Of a stretch of DNA of 5,053 nucleotides, positions 1 through 4,731 are shown piece by piece. The DNA lies in the NCBI GenBank assembly GCA_022827045.1, contig JAJDTQ010000089.1, positions 1 through 5,053 of the forward strand, given 5' to 3'. Source of the DNA: Candidatus Binatia bacterium (GTDB lineage Bacteria > Desulfobacterota_B > Binatia > UBA9968 > JAJDTQ01). The notes below the pieces were generated by a model, which saw nothing but the letters and a program-made list of their open reading frames with translations, was not told the DNA's origin and did not search any database. The translations under genes were made by a program, and so were the position numbers. Every line of letters begins with the position of its first letter. Position 1 is the stretch's first letter.

Positions 1-423
1 GTGCGCTTCTTCCACTACCCGCCCGTGGAGCACCGGCCCGACGCCGGTCAACTGCGCGCCGGGAGCCATTCCGACTACGGCACGGTCACGCTGGTCTTTC
101 AGGACGCGGTGGAGGGACTGCAGGCGCTGGTGGACGGCCGGTGGCTGACCGTCCCGGCTATTCCCGGCACGGTCACGGTCAACGTGGCGGATTTGCTGTC
201 GCGGTGGACCAACGGCATCTTCCGGTCGCCCAAGCACCGTGTGGCGTTGCCCGCCACGGACGTGAAGCAGTCCCGGTATTCCACCGTCTTCTTCTACAAC
301 CCCAACAGCCAGGTGACGGTCCGGTGCATCGATTCCTGCTGCGGCGACCACCGTCCGCGGCAGTTCCCGCCCATCGAGGCGGGAGAATTTCTAAGGCAGC
401 GCCGCGCCGCCCAGTACGATTGA
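1..423 (+). CDS. Isopenicillin N synthase-like 2OG-Fe(II) dioxygenase, C-terminal part
   Basis: This is the C-terminal part (140 visible residues) of a non-haem iron, 2-oxoglutarate-dependent oxygenase of the isopenicillin N synthase/flavanone hydroxylase type. Such enzymes use O2 and usually 2-oxoglutarate to hydroxylate or cyclise small molecules in the cytoplasm. Numbering from the first visible codon, the iron-binding triad is H23-x-D25 (in GSHSDYGTVT) and H79 (in SPKHRV). The R92-x-S94 pair that usually binds the 2OG carboxylate follows, with the typical FFYNPN strand after it. The family is usually about 300-350 residues, and the HYPP strand at the start sits mid-domain. The GTG at base 1 is therefore very probably an internal valine codon and the gene begins outside the window. 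The substrate cannot be told. The gene ends at TGA and faces the esterase gene across a repeat-bearing gap. Confidence 0.9.
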   Translation: MRFFHYPPVEHRPDAGQLRAGSHSDYGTVTLVFQDAVEGLQALVDGRWLTVPAIPGTVTVNVADLLSRWTNGIFRSPKHRVALPATDVKQSRYSTVFFYNPNSQVTVRCIDSCCGDHRPRQFPPIEAGEFLRQRRAAQYD

Positions 424-470
424 GCCGGGATGTCGGCCGGGGGATGGAACTGCCCAGGCTCCCCACCCCT

Positions 471-492
471 GGATTCCCGCTTTCGCGGGAAT
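471..492. repeat. Palindromic REP-like element, ATTCCCGC-TTTC-GCGGGAAT
   Basis: A perfect 8-bp inverted repeat lies at 473-480 and 485-492 with a TTTC loop, preceded by GG and followed by GACGG. I recognise the pattern GGATTCCCGC...GCGGGAATGAC as an interspersed palindromic repeat seen in many bacterial genomes. It gives the tell-tale spurious peptide SRESGNP when translated on the - strand. It lies between the stop codons of two convergent genes, the usual place for REP-type elements. No T-run follows on either strand, so it is not a classic intrinsic terminator, although the hairpin could still slow polymerase or protect mRNA 3' ends. Confidence 0.75.
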
Positions 493-582
493 GACGGTGG
501 AGTACGGGAATGAACGGTGTAGCGCGGGAATGACGGTGTGGAGCATGACGGTGGAGTGCGGGAATGTGGAGTGCGGGAATGA
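485..582. repeat. Degenerate tandem array built from the 3' arm of the palindrome
   Basis: The heptamer CGGGAAT recurs at 486-492, 505-511, 525-531, 559-565 and 574-580. It is usually followed by some form of GACGGTGGAGT. Start-to-start spacing is 19, 20, 34 and 15 bp. The 34-bp interval contains a decayed unit that keeps only ATGACGGTGGAGT (545-557). The array runs to the stop codon of the esterase gene at 583. Only the first unit has the partner arm needed for a hairpin. Units differ in length and sequence and there are no distinct unique spacers, so this is a decayed tandem repeat and not a CRISPR. Confidence 0.7.
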
Positions 583-1410
583 CTAGCGGGAGGCCAGGTT
601 GCGCTCCAGGAAATCCAGCAGCACCGGCGCTACCGTGAGGTTGGGCTCCTGGTCGACGCGGCGGCGGTCGGGCTCGTTGGGCAGGTAGGTGAACCACGAG
701 TGGCCGGCGCCCGGGACGAACAGGGTCTCCACCTCGGCGCCGGCGGCCCGGAGCGCGGCGATGAAACGCTCGGACTGGTTGTGGTGGACGATGGGGTCCT
801 GCTCGCCGTGGATGATGAGGTAGGGCACCCCGGGCGGCACCCCCTGGGCCTCGACTCCCTGGAGCGGCGAGAAACTGCGGTAGTCCTCCGGCGCCTCGGC
901 CGGCGTCCTGCCCATGAGCTTGCCCACCGGGTCGTCCTGCCGTTTCCGCGTCACCTCCCACCAGTCGAGGAGGTCGTAGATACCGTACACTCCCACCACC
1001 GCCCGCAGGTGCGGCCGGACCCAGTCCTCCAGGGCCAGCAACGCCGCCATGTGGCCGCCCGCCGAGTCGCCCACGAGCCCGAGTTGCGCCGCATCGACCC
1101 GCAGCCCGGCCGCTTCCGCCACCAGCCAGCGCAGCGCCCGCCGGATGTCGTCGTGCACGCCCGGCCACGACGGCGAGACGTTCTTCGACAGCCGGTAGTC
1201 CACCGCCACCAGCGCGTAGCCCCTGGCCGCCAGCCACGGCCCCCACTCCTGGTACTGGCGGTGGCTGCCGTGGGCCCAGCCGCCGCCGTGGAAGCACAGC
1301 AGCGCCGGATGCGGCCCCGGGCCGGCGGGCAGGTACACGTCGTTGCAAAGCGTGCCGTCGGGGCCTCCCCCGTACGGAACGTCGAGCCGGATCTCCACCT
1401 GGTCGCTCAT
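583..1410 (-). CDS. Alpha/beta hydrolase, HSL / BD-FAE-like esterase
   Basis: This is a complete 275-residue cytoplasmic alpha/beta hydrolase, most like the hormone-sensitive-lipase and acetyl-xylan/feruloyl-esterase-like groups that cleave carboxylic esters. The oxyanion-hole motif HGGGW is at residues 41-45 and the nucleophile elbow GDSAGG at 114-119, with Ser116 as nucleophile. The acid is Asp205 in HGEQDP and the catalytic base is His237 in GAGHSW. The spacing and length are normal for the family. No signal peptide is visible. The ATG start is backed by AAGGGGA seven bases upstream. It lies 97 bp downstream of the haloacid dehalogenase gene on the same strand, so co-transcription is possible but unproven. 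The natural ester substrate is unknown. A peptidase or lactonase activity cannot be excluded from sequence alone. Confidence 0.9.
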   Translation of the reverse strand: MSDQVEIRLDVPYGGGPDGTLCNDVYLPAGPGPHPALLCFHGGGWAHGSHRQYQEWGPWLAARGYALVAVDYRLSKNVSPSWPGVHDDIRRALRWLVAEAAGLRVDAAQLGLVGDSAGGHMAALLALEDWVRPHLRAVVGVYGIYDLLDWWEVTRKRQDDPVGKLMGRTPAEAPEDYRSFSPLQGVEAQGVPPGVPYLIIHGEQDPIVHHNQSERFIAALRAAGAEVETLFVPGAGHSWFTYLPNEPDRRRVDQEPNLTVAPVLLDFLERNLASR

Positions 1411-1416
1411 CGCTAG

Positions 1417-1423
1417 TCCCCTT
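1417..1423 (-). promoter_or_regulatory. Ribosome binding site of the esterase gene
   Basis: Read on the - strand, AAGGGGA lies seven bases before the ATG at 1410. It is a good Shine-Dalgarno match and supports that start. The rest of the gap up to 1507 shows no convincing promoter or terminator. Confidence 0.65.
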
Positions 1424-1507
1424 AGTGTCCTGTCCGGCTCACTCGCACAACCATCTGCGGGTCATTTCCCCGTCGGCTGCGTGGCCTTCCTCGCGGGTGA
1501 CAAAGGG

Positions 1508-2386
1508 CTATCCGGCCGACAGGAAACGACGAATCGCTTCCGCACAGGCCTCCGGCGCTTCTTCGGCGATGAAGTGACCGCAGTCCAACGCAGCCTCGGA
1601 CACATCGTCGGCCCACCGTTCCCAAATCGGACGAAGCGGCTTGGGCTTGCGGGGCGAGCCCCGCAGCGCCAGGACCGGGCATTGGAGCTTCCTCCCCGCC
1701 TGCCGGTCCTGCCGGTCGAGCTCGAAGTCAATGGTTGCACCGGCTCGATAGTCTTCCGCCATCGCCTGCATCACGCTCGGCTTTCGAAACGCCGCCTTGT
1801 ACGCTTCGACGGCGCCCGGGTCCAACACACCCGGCCCTCCGGCCCACCGGTCCAGCAGATGCGAGATGAAGAAGTCCGGGTCCGCGCCTATCAATCGTTC
1901 CGGCAAGGGCGCCGGTTGAGCCAGAAAAGACCAATGATATCGCCTGATGGAGACCTCCATGTCCGTGGCCTCCCAGGAATCCAGCGTCGGGACGGTGTCC
2001 AGGCTCACGAAATGGCTGACCCGTTCGGGATGATCGAGCGCAAGCCGGTAGCCGACCCGCGCCCCACGGTCATGCGAGACGATTCCGAACCTGTCATGCC
2101 CGACCTCCGACATGACCTGGACCATGTCCCGGGCCATCTCGCGTTTGGAGTAGTTGATATGCTCCGGATCGGGCGCGGGCCCCAGACTCGCTCCGTAACC
2201 GCGGAGGTCGGGGATGACCAGCGTAAACGCATCCATCAACAGCGGAGCCAGGCGGTGCCACTGGACATGCGTTTGCGGGAATCCGTGCAACAGCAACAGC
2301 GGGTCGCCCCGACCGCCGACGCGGCAATGGATCGTGGCATTCTCGCAACGGATATCGTGTGTCGCGAATCCCTCGAACATGGGCAT
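1508..2386 (-). CDS. Haloacetate (fluoroacetate-type) dehalogenase, alpha/beta hydrolase
   Basis: This 292-residue alpha/beta hydrolase is predicted to hydrolyse haloacetates, possibly including the C-F bond of fluoroacetate, to glycolate plus halide (EC 3.8.1.3). Numbered from the ATG at 2386, the oxyanion motif HGFPQTH is at 34-40. The nucleophile Asp106 sits in HDRGAR, with Arg107 and Arg110 to hold the carboxylate. The catalytic acid is Asp130 and the base is His271 in CGHF. The halide pocket of the characterised Rhodopseudomonas enzyme RPA1163 (His, Trp, Tyr) is matched by His151, Trp152 and Tyr213; the stretch YHWSFLAQPAPLPE is nearly identical as I recall it. The frame opens at a TTG (2428), but the family N-terminus fits ATG 2386 or ATG 2380. 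The latter has GAG eight bases upstream. Codons end in A/T more often than in the esterase gene. An epoxide hydrolase is less likely given the halide pocket. Confidence 0.87.
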   Translation of the reverse strand: MPMFEGFATHDIRCENATIHCRVGGRGDPLLLLHGFPQTHVQWHRLAPLLMDAFTLVIPDLRGYGASLGPAPDPEHINYSKREMARDMVQVMSEVGHDRFGIVSHDRGARVGYRLALDHPERVSHFVSLDTVPTLDSWEATDMEVSIRRYHWSFLAQPAPLPERLIGADPDFFISHLLDRWAGGPGVLDPGAVEAYKAAFRKPSVMQAMAEDYRAGATIDFELDRQDRQAGRKLQCPVLALRGSPRKPKPLRPIWERWADDVSEAALDCGHFIAEEAPEACAEAIRRFLSAG

Positions 2387-2489
2387 CACTCGCAATAGTC
2401 CGTTGCCAGAACGGGGCGGAAAATGCAAAACCTTTCATGTCGGACGCCCTCGTCGGTACCCGGAACCGTTGTCGGCGAGGTCGCGGAAG

Positions 2490-2510
2490 GCTCCCCGGAG
2501 CGATTTTTTT
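2490..2510 (+). terminator. Short hairpin plus T7 tract, possible terminator
   Basis: GCTCC (2490-2494) and GGAGC (2497-2501) form a short inverted repeat. Only four pairs are realistic with a CCCG loop. GA and then seven Ts (2504-2510) follow. The T-run stands out in this GC-rich sequence. It could stop + strand transcripts coming through the dehalogenase gene before they reach the dehydrogenase. The stem is short and no + strand gene precedes it directly, so this is tentative. Confidence 0.3.
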
Positions 2511-2514
2511 CGGC

Positions 2515-2520
2515 TATATT
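2515..2520 (+). promoter_or_regulatory. Possible -10 box TATATT upstream of isocitrate dehydrogenase
   Basis: TATATT is one of the few AT-rich hexamers in the divergent gap and lies 62 bp before the dehydrogenase ATG. I see no good -35 hexamer at 16-18 bp upstream (TCCCCG at 17 bp). If it is used, it would need an activator or a sigma factor with other requirements. No clear promoter for the divergent dehalogenase gene was found in the same gap. Confidence 0.3.
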
Positions 2521-2582
2521 GAAGGCTCTCCGCACGGGCGCCGCGCCTGACGGGCGGCGACCACGAAAGCAGATCAACTCCC

Positions 2583-3611
2583 ATGAAGAAGCATTCCGCA
2601 GTACTCATCCCCGGGGATGGTATCGGTCCCGAGATCACGGCGGCGGTGCGCCGCATTCTCGAGGCCGCCGCCGCGCCCATCGAATGGGTCGAACGCAAGG
2701 CAGGCGTCGCCGCGCTCGAAGGCGGGTCCGACGTGCTGCCCGAGTCCACCACGGAAGCCATCGAGCACCATGGAGTGGCCCTCAAAGGCCCTTGCACCAC
2801 GCCGGTAGGCGAGGGCTTTACCTCCGTCAACGTGCAACTGCGGCAACGGCTCAACCTGTATGCGGCGGTGCGGCCGGTGCGCTCGCTGGCGGGGGCGCCC
2901 ACGCGCTTCGAGGACGTGGACCTCATCATCGTCCGCGAGAACACCGAAGGGCTTTACAGCGGCGTCGAGAACCAGGTCACCGACGACGTGGTGATGAGCA
3001 TGAAAGTGGCCACCAAGAGCGCCAGCCTGCGCATCGCCCACTGGGCGTTCCGCTTCGCCACCCGGCGCCAGCGGCGCAAGATCACCGTCTTCCACAAGGC
3101 CAACATCATGAAGGTGACCGACGGCCTGTTCCTGCAGTGCGCCCGCCGCATCCACCAGCACGAGTACCCGAACATCGAGTACGAGGAGAACATCATCGAC
3201 GCCGGCTGCATGAAGCTCGTGCAGGATCCCGGCCGCTTCGACGTGCTGCTCCTGGAAAACCTCTACGGCGACGTCATCAGCGACCTGTGCGCGGGGCTCG
3301 TGGGCGGGCTCGGGGTGGTTCCGGGGGCCAACTTCGGTGACGAGCGCGCCGTTTTCGAAGCGGTGCACGGCTCGGCGCCGGACATCGCCGGCACCGGCGT
3401 CGCCAACCCCCTGGCGATGCTGATGTCCGCGGTGATGATGCTGAACCACCTGGCGGATACGCGCGAGGACGAGCACTGCCGCCAGGTCGCCGAACGCATC
3501 AAGGCCGCCTACGACCGCGCCCTCGACGACGACCGCAAGACCCGGGACCTGGGCGGCGACCTCGGCACCGAGGCCTTCGCCGACGCGGTCATCGAACGAT
3601 TGGCCGGCTGA
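2583..3611 (+). CDS. NAD-type isocitrate dehydrogenase (isocitrate/isopropylmalate family)
   Basis: A 342-residue beta-decarboxylating dehydrogenase, predicted to convert isocitrate to 2-oxoglutarate and CO2 with NAD+ in the TCA cycle. It has GDGIGPE at 11-17 and the substrate loop TTPVGEGFTSVN with Ser81 and Asn83. Then come Arg87, Arg97, RENTEGLYSG (118-127, with Arg118 and Tyr125) and HKANIMK (171-177, with Lys172). The metal-binding aspartates are Asp206, Asp230 and Asp234. HGSAPDIAG (262-270) has Asp267-Ile268 where NADP enzymes such as E. coli Icd carry Lys-Tyr, so NAD is expected. The TTPVG...LRQRLNLYA pattern is that of IDH3-like bacterial IDH. Isopropylmalate or homoisocitrate dehydrogenase would differ here. 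No strong Shine-Dalgarno precedes the ATG. The gene stands alone, divergent from the dehalogenase, with no other TCA genes in view. Confidence 0.87.
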   Translation: MKKHSAVLIPGDGIGPEITAAVRRILEAAAAPIEWVERKAGVAALEGGSDVLPESTTEAIEHHGVALKGPCTTPVGEGFTSVNVQLRQRLNLYAAVRPVRSLAGAPTRFEDVDLIIVRENTEGLYSGVENQVTDDVVMSMKVATKSASLRIAHWAFRFATRRQRRKITVFHKANIMKVTDGLFLQCARRIHQHEYPNIEYEENIIDAGCMKLVQDPGRFDVLLLENLYGDVISDLCAGLVGGLGVVPGANFGDERAVFEAVHGSAPDIAGTGVANPLAMLMSAVMMLNHLADTREDEHCRQVAERIKAAYDRALDDDRKTRDLGGDLGTEAFADAVIERLAG

Positions 3612-3644
3612 CCGGATCCCGGCCGCACCCATCCACATCTCCCC

Positions 3645-3672
3645 TTGACATCCGCTCCCCCGCGGCGATAAT
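3645..3672 (+). promoter_or_regulatory. Strong sigma70-type promoter for the transposase gene
   Basis: A perfect -35 TTGACA (3645-3650) is separated by 16 bp from GATAAT (3667-3672), which matches five of the six -10 consensus bases. It is by far the best promoter in the window. Transcription would start near 3679, leaving a leader of about 39 nt before the ATG at 3718. The leader would begin at or within the GGTCAGACC palindrome. Confidence 0.7.
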
Positions 3673-3678
3673 GGATCC

Positions 3679-3693
3679 AAGGGGTCAGACCTT
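3679..3693 (+). repeat. AAGGGGTCAGACCTT palindromic motif in the transposase leader
   Basis: GGTC (3683-3686) and GACC (3688-3691) form a perfect inverted repeat around a single A, set in AAGGGGTCAGACCTT. From memory, closely similar GGGGTCAGACC sequences often sit just upstream of Y1-type transposase genes beginning MARPLRIEYP, so this may be an element end or a protein-binding site. No second copy is visible downstream of the gene. The position at the predicted transcription start would also suit an operator. Confidence 0.45.
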
Positions 3694-3708
3694 GAACTGT
3701 GTCTTCTC

Positions 3709-3713
3709 GGGAG
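3709..3713 (+). promoter_or_regulatory. Ribosome binding site of the transposase gene
   Basis: GGGAG lies four bases before the ATG at 3718. The spacing is slightly short but usable. The start is also fixed by the family N-terminus MARPLRIEYP. Confidence 0.5.
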
Positions 3714-3717
3714 TAAC

Positions 3718-4731
3718 ATGGCACGACCTTTACGGATCGAGTACCCGCACGCGCACTACCACGTGACCTGCCGGGGCAACGACCGGCGGCACGTCTTCCG
3801 GGACGACGACGACCGGCGTGCCTTCCTCGAACGGTTGCGGAGGTCGCTGGAGATCTACGAGGTCCGGCTCCATTCCTACGTCCTGATGAACAACCACTTT
3901 CATCTCGTCGTGGACACCCCCAAGGCCAATCTCTCCGAGTTCATGCGCCACTTCAACGTGGCCTACACCTCCTACTTCAACCGGCGGCACCGCCGCACCG
4001 GCCATCTCTACCAGGGCCGCTTCAAGGCCATCCTGCTGCAGCCCGACGCATGGCTGCTGGCGGTCAGCCGGCATGTCCACATCAACCCGGTGCGCACCCC
4101 CCGCCTGCGGAGAGGAATCGTGCCCGAACAGGTCCGGCAACTCTGGCTATACCCCTGGAGCAGCCTCGGCGGGTATGTCTCGGCCCGCCGCCGGGAATCG
4201 TGGCTCCACTACGAGGAGGTGCTGTCGCGAGTCGGGAACTCCCGGCGTCGGTACGGCCGGTTCGTGCAGGACGCCCTGGAGCAGGGCGTGTCGAGCCCCT
4301 GGAAGGAGCTGCGCGGGCAGGTCATCCTGGGCGACGACCGCTTCTGGGCAAGTTCCAGGCAGCAATGGGCCGGCATGACCGGGAGTGCCGGACAGGCAAC
4401 GTTGCCGCCTCCGACGCCGCGGCTGGAACCCGCCCGGATCACGGCCGAGGCGGCAAGGTACTTCAACCTCACGCCCGAACGGCTCCGGCGCAAGCGGGGC
4501 CGCTGCCGCGACCAGCGGGGCATCCTGATGGAGTTGCTCTATCGTCACGGCGGCCTGACCCAGCAGGCCATCGGCGCGCACCTGGGCGGCCTGGACTACA
4601 CCGCCGTGAGCCACGAGCGGCGCAGGGTGCGGGAGCGAATGGCCCAGAGCGAGGCGATGACCAACTGGTGGCGGGAGCTCGACTCCGCCCTCGACGCCGT
4701 TCAGCCGGCCCTCACCCGAGGGCCGGCATGA
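3718..4731 (+). CDS. REP-associated tyrosine (Y1/HUH) transposase with DnaA-like C-terminal HTH, catalytic Tyr replaced by His
   Basis: This 337-residue protein belongs to the long Y1 transposase group related to IS200/IS605 TnpA and RAYTs, which nick single-stranded hairpin DNA. The HUH-fold domain spans about residues 1-155. It starts MARPLRIEYP, has RGN at 19-21, the metal-binding H60-F-H62 in NNHFHLVV, and the FNRRHRRTGHLYQGRFKA block at 87-104. A linker follows, with LGDDRFW at 204-210. Residues about 239-308 resemble the DnaA C-terminal helix-turn-helix (GLTQQAIGAHLGG, then LDYTAVS), a duplex-DNA-binding fold. The family normally reads RYIHLNPVRA; here it is RHVHINPVR, so position 119, the catalytic tyrosine, is histidine (CAT at 4072-4074). 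Nuclease activity is therefore doubtful. The frame is otherwise intact, and a strong promoter precedes it. The 3' end overlaps the LLM gene by 20 bp, tail to tail. Confidence 0.88.
   Translation: MARPLRIEYPHAHYHVTCRGNDRRHVFRDDDDRRAFLERLRRSLEIYEVRLHSYVLMNNHFHLVVDTPKANLSEFMRHFNVAYTSYFNRRHRRTGHLYQGRFKAILLQPDAWLLAVSRHVHINPVRTPRLRRGIVPEQVRQLWLYPWSSLGGYVSARRRESWLHYEEVLSRVGNSRRRYGRFVQDALEQGVSSPWKELRGQVILGDDRFWASSRQQWAGMTGSAGQATLPPPTPRLEPARITAEAARYFNLTPERLRRKRGRCRDQRGILMELLYRHGGLTQQAIGAHLGGLDYTAVSHERRRVRERMAQSEAMTNWWRELDSALDAVQPALTRGPA
4704..4727. terminator. Perfect 10-bp hairpin at the convergent gene ends
   Basis: GCCGGCCCTC (4704-4713) and GAGGGCCGGC (4718-4727) pair perfectly around an ACCC loop. 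The hairpin lies inside the last codons of both the transposase gene (+) and the LLM oxidoreductase gene (-). It is GC-rich and very stable, but neither strand has a following U-tract, so it is not a canonical intrinsic terminator. It may act as a bidirectional pause or mRNA-end element. A single-stranded hairpin next to a Y1 transposase could also be a right-end substrate. Confidence 0.5.

Larger units (their letters stand above)
3679..4731 (+). mobile_element. Candidate extent of a REP-associated Y1 (IS200/IS605-related) unit
   Basis: The unit is proposed from the GGTCAGACC motif to the end of the transposase gene. Elements of this class lack terminal inverted repeats and do not need target-site duplications, so neither end can be fixed here. 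REP-associated transposases are often single-copy, vertically kept genes with no element around them. The true extent may therefore be just the gene. Confidence 0.3.

Noticed and set aside
1..3. GTG at base 1 as the true start of the oxygenase
   Set aside because: The protein would begin in the middle of the double-stranded beta-helix fold. The gene is simply cut by the window edge.
485..582. Regularly spaced repeats as a CRISPR array
   Set aside because: The units are only about 15-20 bp, degenerate and directly abutting, with no unique spacers and no cas genes in view.
179..1348. Long open frame on the - strand overlapping the oxygenase, the repeats and the esterase gene (389 codons)
   Set aside because: It is an Arg/Pro/Gly-rich out-of-frame shadow of the esterase. 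It runs through the palindromic repeat as a SRESGNP-type peptide and has no recognisable domain.
1424..1435. AGTGTCCTGTCC as an insertion-sequence end
   Set aside because: It resembles some IS termini, but no matching opposite end or target duplication is present in the window.
1343..2398. 351-codon + strand open frame antisense to the dehalogenase
   Set aside because: It is low-complexity, matches no family I know, and is fully explained by the well-supported dehalogenase on the other strand in high-GC DNA.
2426..2428. TTG at 2428 as the start of the dehalogenase
   Set aside because: The extra 14 residues do not fit the family N-terminus, and a nearby AAAGG is too close to the TTG. ATG 2386 or 2380 is preferred.
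2387..2582. Fluoride riboswitch in the divergent gap
   Set aside because: I looked because of the dehalogenase, but found no match to the conserved GGNGAUGG-type core on either strand.
2583..3611. Isopropylmalate, homoisocitrate or tartrate dehydrogenase
   Set aside because: The substrate loop TTPVGEGFTSVN followed by LRQRLNLYA is the isocitrate-type signature, and no leucine or lysine biosynthesis genes are adjacent.
3602..3624. Inverted repeat GGCCGG/CCGGCC after the dehydrogenase as a terminator
   Set aside because: The stem is only 6 bp with an 11-nt loop and no T-run. Such repeats are expected by chance in this base composition.
2574..3719. 381-codon - strand open frame antisense to isocitrate dehydrogenase
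   Set aside because: It is a Val/Ala/Gly/His-rich mirror translation of the dehydrogenase with no motifs. The same holds for the + strand frames at 2423-3340 and 4050-4811.
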